Made by a program: the position numbers and the translations under genes
The notes under the pieces: generated by a model
Databases searched by the model: none
Told to the model about the DNA's origin: nothing
What the model saw: only the letters and a program-made list of their open reading frames with translations
Part shown: positions 53,028-64,000 of the stretch, in pieces
Layout of the letters: the number at the start of each line of letters is the position of its first letter
How positions within the stretch are numbered: the first letter of the stretch is position 1
Assembly (NCBI GenBank): GCA_003342895.1
Contig: PTFA01000339.1
Location: 837,291-901,290, forward strand
Length of the DNA: 64,000 nucleotides
Reading direction: 5' to 3'
Source: Casuarius casuarius
Taxonomy: Eukaryota; Chordata; Aves; Casuariiformes; Casuariidae

Positions 53028-56000
53028 GCTACTAAAGTATTGCCAGAGGAGATCATCTTTTGGAGCAAAATGGACTGCCCTCCAAAACGTACTGCCTGCT
53101 CTCCTCTGAGCGCTGCTTTGGATGAGCCCTTCCTGTGAACTTCAGAGTTTACAAATTACACTCAAACTCACATCTCATGTGGAAAGCACCTAGGGGAACA
53201 AATTTCTCTGGGGATGCTGTAGTCGAGAATATGACCCTATGAAAATATCCATAGCCTTTCCTACTCTCACCTTACTCTCTGTAATTTTAAGAATCTGGTT
53301 AAGTAGGAAGGAGGAAAAGTGAATATTTTGCCCAGCCGTATTGCAAGGTATGAGTGCTTTTTTGGGTAGATGGGAAGAAGAGGATGCAGAGGCAGAGTAT
53401 GAGATGTAGTGAGCCTTTCCTATGCTAACTAGAAGTGATCACAGTGTATTTTCAACAGAAAGGAAGCCACTGAGGACCATTTTGCATTGTTTGTGGGCAT
53501 GATTCTGCAGAGTAAGTGTGCAAAAAGGGGCAGGAAGTGAAGGGTTCACATCTACATACCCTTTTTCTGGGAGGGAGAAAGATTTGGGGGGGAAGGATCT
53601 TAACTCTAAAAGCATGTTAATAACCTCTGCTAACTTTTTTTGTATAACCATGTAGCACAAATCTTCCTATTTCAGGCTGAAAAGCTTCTCATCTGAGGTA
53701 TGTTTTGGTACCTTTTTATGCCCTGCTGCTTCCCAGTGGAAGCTGAATGCTGTACTCCCTTCTGCTTAGTAGAAGGTTTTACAGTGTCTCCTGTAACCAC
53801 TGTTCCTTCACATTTTACCATTTGGTTAGGAAGTGCTGTCTCTCATTCTCCTCCAGTCAGATGCAGATTAGGTTTGTCACCTCTACTGTGCCTAGTACCA
53901 AATCCAACCTCCAAAGACTGTAAAGACTTTGATGTTGTTTCTAGGGCATATCATGTTTCAGGTGAGTTGTATTTATTTTCTGAGGTGGTTGGTTGGGGTG
54001 TGCTTTGTAGCTGGTATTTGTAGATTAGATGAAGCAGGCAAGTCCTTGCTCTGCTCAAATTCTGCCTTGTAATTTTTCTATTTAGATCTGGAATGGGCTT
54101 TCTCTGCTATTCTTTGCATTCAGAATAATAGTGGGATCAGGGCAAGGAACCTTGTATTGAAAATCAGTTGGCATGGGAGGAGAGTTTCCTAAGTTGTCTA
54201 TTTGTATTTAAATATTCACAGTTATGAAGTGACTTCTTGTTTAAATACAGCACTCCTTTTCTCTGCAGATTGTAGGGACTCCGTTAGAGTGGCAATCTGG
54301 AGATTTTGGGCATCATCCATTTCAAACAGCCTTCAGATACATTTCCACCCTCAGTTCTGTGTACAAGTCTGGACCACTTCCAGATGTCTGACAGTGGCAC
54401 AAAAGTGCCATATTCAGATGACGTGGCATTCTGCTGGGAATTCTTTTGGCTTTTGCTAACTGGAACAGTTGTGGGTCTTTTAATTAGTAACAGTTTATGA
54501 GTTCTACATCTTATCTTTCTTTGATGCAACAAGCTTTGCTCTGATTAATATGTAGCCTGTTGCAAACTTGGAGAAATGGTATTAATAATTGTAAAAAATG
54601 AAATTTCGGTTAATATGGGCAGGTAAAGCAGGTTTCAGCAGTGCTTGTTTACAGTTGTGTAACTAAAGTATTGACTGACTTGTGTGCTGTTGCATAGCTT
54701 TAAAGCCCAAAAGAGAGTACCCAATTTCATTAGCTGTCACAGACCAGTCAGTATTGAACCCAGGACAAGTGAAGCATCAGTTGTCAGAGAGCTTTCTGGC
54801 TGCATCACAGACACAGCAGCGGAGGCTGAGATGCCATCAGTGCCTAGATAATCCTTTCAGACATTTCAGCAGAGGAAGGTAGGAAAGCTTTTTGTATATC
54901 CTGTGTGCTGCACACCTGGCTGTTTTCTGCATATGAATGTTTGTTGCTTCTCAAGCGAATGAATATTCCTTAGTCTGCTAGGCTTTCTCAGAATACCCCA
55001 GCAGACCAAATACAGAATTGGTTTGCATTTTTGTGTTTGAGCCACAGGGAGAAGGGAGTTAAAAGAAAAGAGGAAGTCTTTCAGTGAGAGGTTATCTGTC
55101 TTCCTGTATCTTTAATCTACATCTTAAATCTACATTTACCATAAGGCCTAAATCTTAGATTTTTAGCACACTGTGCACTTGTTAGATCATCTTCTGTGAG
55201 ATCAATTAGGCTCCCTAGAAGGCATCCCTGGCAATTTCTTTTCCTATTCCTGATAAGCTGATCCAGTTCCACCTGGATTTTACAACTTTATGGTTTAGTC
55301 TTGAAAAGATGGCATTCGACAGTCAAACTTATATGGTTGTGACTTGTGTAGCAAGATTTGTCTTATACTGAGGTAGGACTCTAGCTAATTTTTTTTCCTT
55401 TTTTGGCTTGGAGTCACAAAATTACTGCAACTGGAGTTCTTTCCTGTTTTGAGATTAGCTTGACATTTTAATAGANGCTTCTCTGTTCATTTATTTTGTC
55501 CTTTTAGATCATCCTTGTTCTTGTGTAGGCTAATTCCCCTTCTGTAAGCAAAGTGTCCTTGCTATTCACTGTTCTAAGGTGGGATGTGGGGTGTGAAGAA
55601 ACCACTTAGGTAACTGGATTTGACAACATGCAATTTCAAGCAAACATGTACTAGATGCTAAGTCCAAAATGACTTGCAAGAGCATCTGTGCTGTCTCAGA
55701 CGGTTAATGTAAAACCCTCAAAGCCTCCATCATTATGGTGTGCCACAGAAGGACGCACGTAGGGTGAAGATCCCTATTAACATGAAATGAGAAAGAGCTG
55801 AAACCCTGGTGACTTTACGCATGCTGCTGCTACAGCTCTCTGTGAAGTTTCCTTTCCTCACTANGGATGACATTTCTTTCAACAGAGCTGTTGTTTTGCT
55901 TCTAACTTCTGCGGAACAGCAAGTGTTCCAGCTGTTGGATGAGCTGTTCACTTACAAGAGGACACTGCAGAAGCTAGCTTACCTCTGGAGAGGAAAAAAA

Positions 56001-56085
56001 AAACTTTTTACCAGTATTTTATATATAAAGGGGCAAGGTGGGACATGATGTGATATGTTATGTGAATAAAAATTTTTCAACCAGA
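53028..56085 (+). other. GOSR2: GOSR2 3' UTR (probable extent)
   Basis: From the TGA to about 20 bases after the first canonical AATAAA I find downstream, at 56065. It would be about 3.06 kb long, AT-rich, with no coding frame I recognise. Short frames inside, such as those at 53700-54023, 54682-54882 and 55809-56048, have no known domain. An unrecognised alternative last exon cannot be excluded. Confidence 0.6.
56065..56070 (+). terminator. GOSR2: Poly(A) signal, probable end of GOSR2
   Basis: AATAAA followed by a T-rich downstream element (11 T at 56090-56100), the usual layout for cleavage about 10-25 bases after the hexamer. Confidence 0.6.
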
Positions 56086-56194
56086 ATGATTTTTTTTTTT
56101 AACCTTGACTAACACATAAGATGATCAAATACTTAAACAAGCTGGACAAATTCCTCAAAGCACAAGGAGGATCTGTTTTGATACACTGAAGGAG

Positions 56195-56430
56195 GCAGGA
56201 GGCAGGCTTGGCCAAATGGGGCACCTCAGCCTGAGCTCAGATGTGAAAAGGAGGTTCACAGAAGGTGGAAGAAGGGATGGGCTATTGGGAGGAATACAGA
56301 GATGTTACTCAAGTGTGCAAGGATGGAATTGCAAAGCCAAAGCTCAGCTGGCCTTGAAACTAGTGAGTGGTAAGAAGGCCTTGTATAAGTACATTAGCAG
56401 CAAAAGAAAGGTTAAGGAAACCAACCACCA
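56195..56430 (+). mobile_element. CR1 ORF2 fragment, sense strand
   Basis: DNA blocks GGCTTGGCCAAATGGG, AGAAGGTGGAAGAAGGGATG, AAAGCTCAGCTGGCCTTGAAA and ATTAGCAGCAAAAGAAAGG follow the CR1 second ORF between the endonuclease and reverse-transcriptase domains. One frame still reads KRRFTEGGRRDGLLGGIQRC, then KAKAQLALKLVSGKKALYKY and ISSKRK, like the CR1 pattern 'kaha.lElklar.vk.NKKgFykYi.sKRk'. Only this piece remains, and an N-terminal ATG 21 bases inside is fortuitous. It lies about 0.1 kb after the presumed end of GOSR2. Confidence 0.7.
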
Positions 56431-59400
56431 ACCAAGGGGTAGGGGATATTAGAGGAAGAATATGGATCTGGGTGTTTCCTCCTGCAGCCTTGCCCTCTGC
56501 TTGTCCACACTGGAGGGGCTGTGGTGGCAAGTGCCCCAGCTGCAGGGGAGAGGGGTCCTAGAAGGGGATGGAAGGAGCTCTTTATGTTGCAGTGAAGGGG
56601 GGGAAGTGTGGAGCCAGGTGGAAACACACAGGGAGGAACAAACCAGAAGAGTCCTGCATATGGAGGAAGAACATATACGAGGAGAAGAGAGGAAATATGG
56701 GGAAGATTTTCTTCCCAGTTACAGCTTTTCTTCCCAGCACAACAGCAGGGGAAGGCTCACAGGGATGCTGTGGGGTGGCACAATCAACATCTTTCTGCAG
56801 GAAGTGGATCCCATTGTGCTGTGGGGCTGGAAGGTGCAAGAGAGAGTATGTGTGTGTGAGTGCTGGGTCCAGACCAGACACTTACAGTGATGAAGGGATC
56901 TCACTGGTGAGACTGGTGGTGGCACAACAGGCTTTTATGATCCTGGCATCGGTGGTGGCTCTGGGAAGGGTGTACAGGTGGTGGTGGTCACTGCTAGCTG
57001 GGTGGTGGAACAGGAGAGCTGGTGACAGTCAGGTGGGGAGAGCAGGATGCAGGTGGGAGCTGCGCTACAGGGGGAAGAGACCCTGGAGCCCAGTGTGACC
57101 TGCCCATCAGCAGTGGAGAGGGACCAGTCCCTCCTCTCCACTGGTCTCTGCTGGCTAGTAACAAAGCTTGTGAGGTTTGGAGTGCTGGTGTGCTGCACAA
57201 CCTTTCTCCTAGGCTCAAATTAAAGAAGAAAGGGGAAGGCAAAATTTGGCTGTAGAAAAAGTGATTGTAGATTTAAAATCTGAGACCAAATTGATTACAG
57301 AACTAGGTGAGGGAGAAGATTCTCCTTGCCTTGCAATTATCTTTTTTTGTTTTGCGGTAATTCAAGTTCCCCACATCTACAAAACACTTCTTAAATCAGA
57401 AAATACCCAGCAAAGAATGGAAAAAGGTTTTTTTTAAAAAAAAAGTGCACAGGCGTAGATATAAACTAGATAGCTAGATCAGATCAGCCTTCAGCAGTCT
57501 TAATTAAAGCTCTGGAAAAAGAATAAAGAAAAGGAATTTAATAATACTAGCAACTTCTGAGACGTCTCTTTATGGTTTATCTTCCAGGGTGCTCTCCTAA
57601 AGGACCTCAACATGATTAGAAGCAGTTCAAGCCTAGAAATAATGTTGTTGATTCAGTAGTGTGCTTTAAAGTGTGAGTGTATGTGTAGAAGAAATCTAGG
57701 TGGGTATAAAACAGGTAAAAGTTTTGAAACAAAGAGACCAAGTGCTGTCAGTACTTTAGTAGTTAAAAGGAAAGTGAACTGTAGGTAACATGTGCAGACT
57801 GAAGAAAAAGATAATGAATAATAAGATATTGTGATTGGATGGGATAGAAGTAATTTAAAAGAAAGATAGTACAGATAAGTTTTAGAGGATGTTTATACTT
57901 GCCTAGTAATCTAACCTTAATCACTAAGTCTCTATATGTGTAATGTTTCCAGATGTTAACCCTATAATGCATGACTCTAATTGATATGTATTAAAAATCA
58001 ACACCTTCTTTAGAGTAAAATGAAAACAATGGTAGTTACTGTAGTAACAATATGGAACACCATAACCATACAAGAATTTTTTCTGTGTAAGCTATAACAC
58101 AGTCCAACCAAAGGTGATGTTACTGTATTTTTACAGTAAGATTGTGTTAAGAAAAGATAATGATTTTGATAGTTGCTGCATGGAGGATGCTCCTTTCTCT
58201 CCCTGTTTTCCCTTGCCCACAGCCTACCTGTGCTGAAGCTTTTCCTTGCCTATCTCTCAAGGCTTGGCAGAGCCAAGGCCCTCCCCAATACTTCCCCTGG
58301 GGTTGCCTCCTTCTCAGTGCTGCTGCCACTGCGCTCCCTCTGCTTTCTTGGGCCAAGATCAGATCCAAAAAGTGTCAACTCTCCTAGGGCTCCTGATTTT
58401 CTTTTCCACGGGGGCCTACTCAGCCACTCATTGCAGGGAGATGTGGTGTCTGCATGCTGGTTTAGTGGGGAGAAGATGGGCCGGACAGGGTTAGCTCATT
58501 CTGCTGTAATTGATGCTTTTGCAGTTGTCATCCTCTGTCCCCCGCCAACAAGGACTGCTGCAGTCACAGGTGGACTCCTGGCAGCGATCTGCCCTCTTCC
58601 TCCACAGGCAAGCATTTGGCTCTTGGTTTTTCATTATGCTTGGATATGCATACTGATTTAGGGAGGCAAAGAGGTAAGAGCAAAAAAGAGGGGGAAAGGA
58701 GAATAAAAATGGTTGATGGGGGAACCACAGAAACCTCTTCCTGACTGTGGTTTGGTTATAAAATTAACATCTAAGACCAGAAACCGATCTGCCAGAAGAG
58801 GGAGACTTTGTGCCACCTTCAGTAATCCTGAGCTCTTTCTGCTGGAAAGCAAAGCTAGGAAGCAGGAGGTGGTTCCCTCGGCAGTTAAAGGAAACATTAC
58901 ACCCAACTGATCAGTGTAACCCTAGAGAGGGTCAAACTGCAGCCACAAAGAGAAAATACCTAGAACATGAGGGCTGTCCTCTCTGGAGAGAGTCCCTGGA
59001 CAGCCTCTCCATCACCAGCCGGCCCTTCTCCCCCAGCCCTCCTGACCTGAGCTCAGAAGAAGTTGTGACACTGAACTCCAAAGGCAAAACAATACCAGGA
59101 TCTTGTTCATTTTCCAGGATACATATGGAGTGGCATTTTTGCAGCTAGTGCTTTTCTACTCCACCAGCTAGATCTATTCCCTTCTCCCACCTCCAGCACT
59201 TTTGTTTTCTTGAAAACTCCTCCATGATGGAAAGTCTTCCCTCTCCTCTGTTTTTCCCACTCTCTTGCCCGTTTGCAGTGGGTAGGAGCCAATATAGCTC
59301 AGGACTGTTTAGTTATTGGTAATGATTAGATTACAGGAGTGACTAGTGTTAACGTAATCAGATTCAAAGCTGCTCAATCACAGTAACAGAGACCCCTGCT

Positions 59401-61510
59401 CCCTCTGAGGAGGGATGCTGGAGAGACGGACAGTGCTGTTCTCCCAGATCTCAGCTAGGAAATACAAATGCATCTACCCCAAATCCACGTTAGCTGAAGA
59501 CAGCACTGAGGAAAAGATCACAGTACAAACTGATGGGAGGATGAGAGGTAGGGGAGCATGTTTTCCAGGTTTATGCTGATACAGGACATGAACCGTGTGT
59601 GTGGATACAGTGCAGTCTCTAATGCATCTCTGTGGGATCTCTCAGCTGTGGGGAAAGCGGAGGGGAGAAGGAGGAGAAAGGGGTGCCACTGGCTGTGACC
59701 AGGGATTGCCTGGACTTGTGGGGACTTCTGGAACCAGCAATAAAAGGCCCCTAGTGACCTAGGCAGTGCAAATTGCTGAGTGCCAGCAAGTCAGACTGTA
59801 GGAGCCAAGGTTGCTCCATCCAGGGCTTGGCTCTGGGAAGATGTAAGGAATGAAGGTAGAGCCCCTCCTTCCCCCAGCAGAGTGAAGTGAAAAATAAATG
59901 AAGCTGTGCCTAGGCCTGGCTTTAGCCGGGGGGTGGGGGTGGGGGAGGTGGGTGGAAAGAGGCTGCAGCATGGGGGTGGGGGAGTCCCACAAGACTCAAT
60001 CCTTCAGCAGGAGTATGGGGCTGTGCAGAATGAGCCTGTGGCTCTGTGAGCTGTACCAACAGCATGGGCGCACCAGACCACTCAGTGGAGCAGCGTGCAT
60101 ACCAGTGGCTGGGTGTGACTCAGGGTGGGGAGACCCACCAGACAGCACACATGCCTGCAGGCATCAGGAGAAAGGGGACAGGCAGCTCTGGTGTGTCCAG
60201 GCTCCACAACACACAGGAATTGATGCCTAAAGGTAGACGCTGCCTCCTCTCCTCCCTCTTGAATCACCAGCCAAAAACTGCAGACAAAACCATTTCTTTC
60301 CCACATTTCCGTACATATTTCTTGTCAGACCAGTCCTGTCACCATAGAGCTGGTAGCTCATAAAAGGCAGAAACTGCCCAGCAGGCAAGGTGTACCCACA
60401 AGAGTGCTCAGAGAGTGAGCTCAACAGTGCCTGCACCACCAGACAACTCGAGCTAGGAGAGAGTCACCCAGACATGCATGCAGAAACGCTCCCTGGCACA
60501 ATCAAGAGACTGATACTTCTCTAAATCTCACCAGCTTCTCCTGCAAGGGGCACTCCCAGCCGCTGGGGAAGGGGGAAAGGCTCCGGCACTGCACAGCCTG
60601 CCCTCCACAAGAGGAGCTGAGGATTTAACACAAGTGGCTGTGACCACAGGGAGGGCTTCACTCTGCCCCCTTGGAGGAAGTGGCATTTGCACACTTTTTC
60701 ACTGAAGTATTCCCTGCCCTGTGGTAAATGCAGAGTAATCAAGAGAGCTTTGTCCAAATACCCTAACAATGGATGATACTGGGATTTTAAATACCCATAA
60801 GGCCCGAGGACAGTCGTGTTTTTTTACATCCTTACAGCCAGTTAATCTTGCCTTCCCAAATCATTACATTACTTCACAGGCAATGGCACATGCAGGACAC
60901 GCATTTGAGAAAGCTGCCTACAAAGATACAGGATTTCAGAGCTCTGTCATGTGTTGGCTGCACATATCCTAAGAGACAAACTCGCATCCTGTGGTCCCTC
61001 TCCCCTGATCATCGTGGCTGGGGAACCTCTTGGCGTACACAGCCACAGCCTTCCAGCTCATCTGCTGGCTGTCCTTCCCAGGAAGGCAGGGCTATGGGAG
61101 AAGGGTGCTCCCTGGGAGCAGGCGTACCCCAAGCTTGCCCTCTCTGCAGTGCAAACAAGTGGGGAGACTTAACAAAAGCAGGGAGTTACTGCACCAAGTA
61201 CTGCCAAGTCTTTCACCAACTGGCATTTAAATGAACTCCTTTACCAGATCACAGGGTGATGGGGCACAACTGAGGCATCTGTCAGTAAAATTAAAGTGTT
61301 CTGGCCCAAGAATCCTGGAAATAAGTCATTGCAACCAAACCAGAAACAATCAAACAGCTGACATTTGCCACTACTACTTTCACCCAAAGTGACTAAAATC
61401 AATCATCTAAAGGTTGGGCAGAGGGCTTACTTAGTACGTATTTACTTATTCAATGAAACAAGTGCATAACACATCACTAAAACCATTCTTTAAGAATATA
61501 AAATGGGTCC
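56431..61510. other. Gene-free interval, moderately GC-rich
   Basis: No supported exon. Long frames at 56462-56890, 56568-57098 and 58173-58661 overlap frames on the other strand and lack known domains or exon-like borders. GTG-rich sequence fills 56890-57060. A G-rich quadruplex motif lies at 59928-59952. The reprimo-like gene RPRML, a single-exon neighbour of GOSR2 in mammals, was looked for and not found. Confidence 0.55.
59928..59952 (+). other. G-quadruplex-type motif
   Basis: G runs of 6, 5, 5 and then 3 separated by one- to four-base loops satisfy the standard quadruplex rule. A weaker G-rich repeat follows at about 59973-59983. No gene end or promoter is recognisable next to it. Confidence 0.75.
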
Positions 61511-61531
61511 AAGGGGATTCATAGCAATCTT

Positions 61532-61537
61532 TTTATT
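61532..61537 (-). terminator. Possible poly(A) signal on the minus strand
   Basis: TTTATT on the + strand reads AATAAA on the minus strand. The next 50-100 bases in the minus-strand direction contain TTTTAGTGATGTGTTATG, a GT-rich element suited to cleavage-factor binding. Support is positional only. Confidence 0.3.
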
Positions 61538-63553
61538 CTAAATTGCCATTTTGAACAAGAGCCTTAACAGAATACAACTGCGCGTGCTTGTCAACATGTG
61601 TGGTTTTGCATTGGTTGTACTACAAATGGTGAAAGTTCAGTTTTTTGAGGAACACTTTTCAAAATGCCTTTGATGTTAATTTCTTTCTACACAAATGCCA
61701 GACATGTTGTTTCTTAATTCTGTGTGTTTATATATTGAGCTCCCATTTTGTACTTTGCATCCATTTTGAGAAAGTAAACCTACTGTTTATACCAAACATT
61801 TCCACAGTCTTAAAGACGTTTTTATAGTAGTTTTAACCATCTTCCCCTGCCACAGGAAAGAACAGGTCTGCTAGAACTCTCAAACATGTTAAAGGGTTGG
61901 AAAATTATTCTTTAAAGGAGAACTACAAAACCCTCATGGAGACTGGACAGTACTTAAAGGTACTGTTTAAATTCCAGCTGTTTGCTATTATGCATATTGT
62001 AAGGAATTCACACAGCATTCCTCATTACTGCACGACATGAAGTTCCATACACCCACATGGCAACAAAGTGGAGGCTCCAAGCTGTGACAGAGTGATCATG
62101 ATGCTTTCTAGAAAGAAAACAAAGTGTCTGTAAATGGCAGCGTAATTTAAAACTCAAACTGTCTGTTTTACATCCCCTAAGTAGACAATCTTGGATGCTG
62201 ACAAGATAAAAAGTAAAAAGTACATGCAAAGAAAAAATGTATTTAGGTTTGGCTGATCCAGAGACATAAGTGATTACCATCTGCCCTTATGCAGGGACAC
62301 AGTGGGATATCTCAGCCTACTTAGAGGTGGCAGAAACTCTCAGAACTTATTTTATGCTTTTCAGGCTGTAACAGGCCCTCAAATATGACTTCACTAGCTA
62401 CAGATCTTATGACCACAGTTTACTACAGAGAAATTTCTTTGCACCTCTCTACCAACCAACTACGTTTTCCCACATTTTCTGGTAAAGGTCCACAGAAATC
62501 ACTCTAGACACCATGTAATGCTGAAAACAGTAATATGTACTGTTTCTTTGCAGACGCAGGACACATGCTTACGGTGCAGGGCAGAAATTCCTGGAGGTTA
62601 CTGTGTTGTGTGGTTCCTAACCTCCACTGAAATGGGGCTACCGATGTTCCTGCTACACCAAGGCCTGAATTCACACAAAGCTACAATTTATACAGGGCAT
62701 TCCCCCATTCTCCCAGCATACCTGGGATTCTGTGCTTTCCCCTAATTTATAGTAAGCACGATAAGCACAAGACATCATCAGAAAAAGGCTACAACTCTGA
62801 AGGAACCTCTTTTGCAAGTGTACACATTTGTTTCAAAGCTTCAGGCTAAGGGCCAAGATTTTGGGGTGCGTGCAATCCTCCACGCTGCTCTGTTTCCCCG
62901 CTGTCGCTTATCTGAGGACCTGAAGTGTACAGAGGTCCTCTTGCTTGTGAGAGCATTATAACTGCCACCATTTCAAGCAATGAATCTGCTGACAGGTACG
63001 TACTGCAAAGAGACTGAGAAGCAGAGCTTGGAGCTCGGAACAGGACCCTGATCAGACTATGTCCTCTACTTAAAATCATCCTCCCCAATACTTAAACTAA
63101 TTGCTACTTCAAAAGAGTTCTCTGGCTGCTTCCAAGCGACAGGAACAAACAGAACAACTTTACAGCCAGTTCATCAGTGCTGCCATTGACAAGCAAACCA
63201 GCAGATGCTTGCTAGTTCCTTTGTTTTTCCTGTTACTAATCACTGCTGTCTAAGGAGGGGAAGATTTCTGAGTTGGTGCTATGTAGCTCTACAAAGCCCA
63301 TTTACTTAAGAGCAGTGTCAATTAGATCACCAAATGGAGGTGAGGTTAACTTATGAAACAAATTTGGCAACCAGGGTTAATTTTACAAATTCAAATGTTG
63401 CAAAACAGGGTCATGTGGCAGCAGTCCAGTATACAGAGACCTGCAGTCAGCTCCAGAGACTCTTTAACAGCAGCAGCAGCTCTGTGGTCCCAGAAAGACA
63501 GAAAAGAGCCATTTGGTGCAGGGAGAGAACTGATTTCCATAATAAAGGGAGAT

Positions 63554-63580
63554 GGGGGGGGGTAGGAGGGTGGGTGTGGG
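63554..63580 (+). other. G-quadruplex-type motif
   Basis: Nine G, then G3 runs separated by short loops through 63580. It meets the quadruplex rule on the + strand. If the minus-strand 3' UTR reading is right, that transcript would carry the C-rich strand. Confidence 0.7.
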
Positions 63581-64000
63581 CATGTGTCACTAACTCTCCA
63601 AACTGTGAAGAGCAGGAGACACACATTAGCAGGTGAAAAGGGGGAAAATACAAGAACTTCCTCCACTCCCCAAAGTCAGAGTGGCCTTTGCTGGAGTAGC
63701 ACCTGTCACCTCAGGAGCACCACTTACCTACAACCAATATTTCAGTTTTGTTTGACAGATTGGGCCTGCTACTGTGGCTATTGCACAATTATTGCCTTGT
63801 GCAGATGCTGTGCCTGCAAAGCCCTGCGAATACCAGGTTTAGTTGCTCCAAGTGGGAAACAGTCACTCATGCCTCAAAGCCCTTTAAGCCTTTGCTTTGC
63901 TGCTAGCAGTGAATAATGGTCTGTGATTTCAGTGTCAGACACTCCAGCAAGAGAAGAAGAGAAGCTCTCTCCCTGCCACCTCCCCAGGTAGTTTGACAGG

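Larger units (their letters stand above)
61515..64000 (-). other. Candidate 3' UTR of a convergent minus-strand gene
   Basis: Base composition turns AT-rich at about 61.4 kb. On the minus strand the sequence ends in an AATAAA (complement of 61532-61537) followed, at lower coordinates, by a T- and GT-rich stretch, as at a true cleavage site. No coding exon is recognised before the window edge. In mammals CDC27 lies here, convergent with GOSR2 and with a 3' UTR of several kilobases, so its 3' UTR is the most economical guess. Plain intergenic DNA is the alternative. Confidence 0.3.

Noticed and set aside
56462..57098. 142- and 176-codon overlapping frames after the CR1 fragment
   Set aside because: Two overlapping phases plus opposite-strand frames in G/GTG-rich sequence, with no known domain.
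58173..58661. 162-codon + strand frame, among the longest outside GOSR2
   Set aside because: No recognisable domain, frames open in other phases and on the other strand at the same place, and no exon-like context; consistent with chance.
53028..64000. RPRML (reprimo-like) or CDC27 coding sequence
   Set aside because: No frame resembles the reprimo-like membrane segment, and no TPR-type or CDC27 C-terminal exon was recognised.

Overview
The window reads as vertebrate nuclear DNA, most likely from a bird, or failing that another archosaur or reptile. It has one intron-containing housekeeping gene with a CpG-rich promoter, and the only clear interspersed repeats are decayed CR1 LINE fragments. 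Scattered single N bases and one 90-N block mark it as a draft assembly. There are no bacterial genes, operons, CRISPR arrays, tRNAs or recognisable proviruses.

Layout. Positions 1 to about 38,200 hold no gene I can support. This stretch contains low-complexity tracts, a CR1 copy with a second CR1 tail nested in it (21.3-22.6 kb), a long CA/TG-rich tract (22.9-23.2 kb), a 44-bp tandem duplication, and an old sense-strand CR1 copy just before the promoter (36.9-37.8 kb). A CpG island at about 38.2-39.0 kb, interrupted by the gap, carries a YY1-type motif and the start codon of GOSR2.

GOSR2 (membrin, a Golgi Qb-SNARE) runs on the + strand from 38,680 to 53,027. Its six coding exons join in phase with GT/AG borders and give 212 residues, the same length as the human protein as I remember it. 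A roughly 3-kb 3' UTR probably ends at the AATAAA at 56,065, followed directly by a CR1 ORF2 fragment. Positions 56.5-61.5 kb hold no supported gene. From about 61.5 kb to the right edge the sequence looks like the 3' UTR of a minus-strand gene with a reverse-strand poly(A) signal at 61,532-61,537. In mammals CDC27 lies convergent to GOSR2, so it is the leading guess, but no coding exon of it is visible.

From known synteny (mammalian order WNT3, WNT9B, GOSR2, CDC27), the left 38 kb is probably the WNT9B-GOSR2 interval, though no Wnt exon was found here. I found no new biological system. The observations most worth checking are the change in the COPII-sorting motif of membrin (Ile-Pro-Ile where human has Ile-Pro-Met), the inverted CR1 fragments flanking the GOSR2 promoter, the possible convergent 3' end, and an exon-like stretch at 5.4-5.7 kb.
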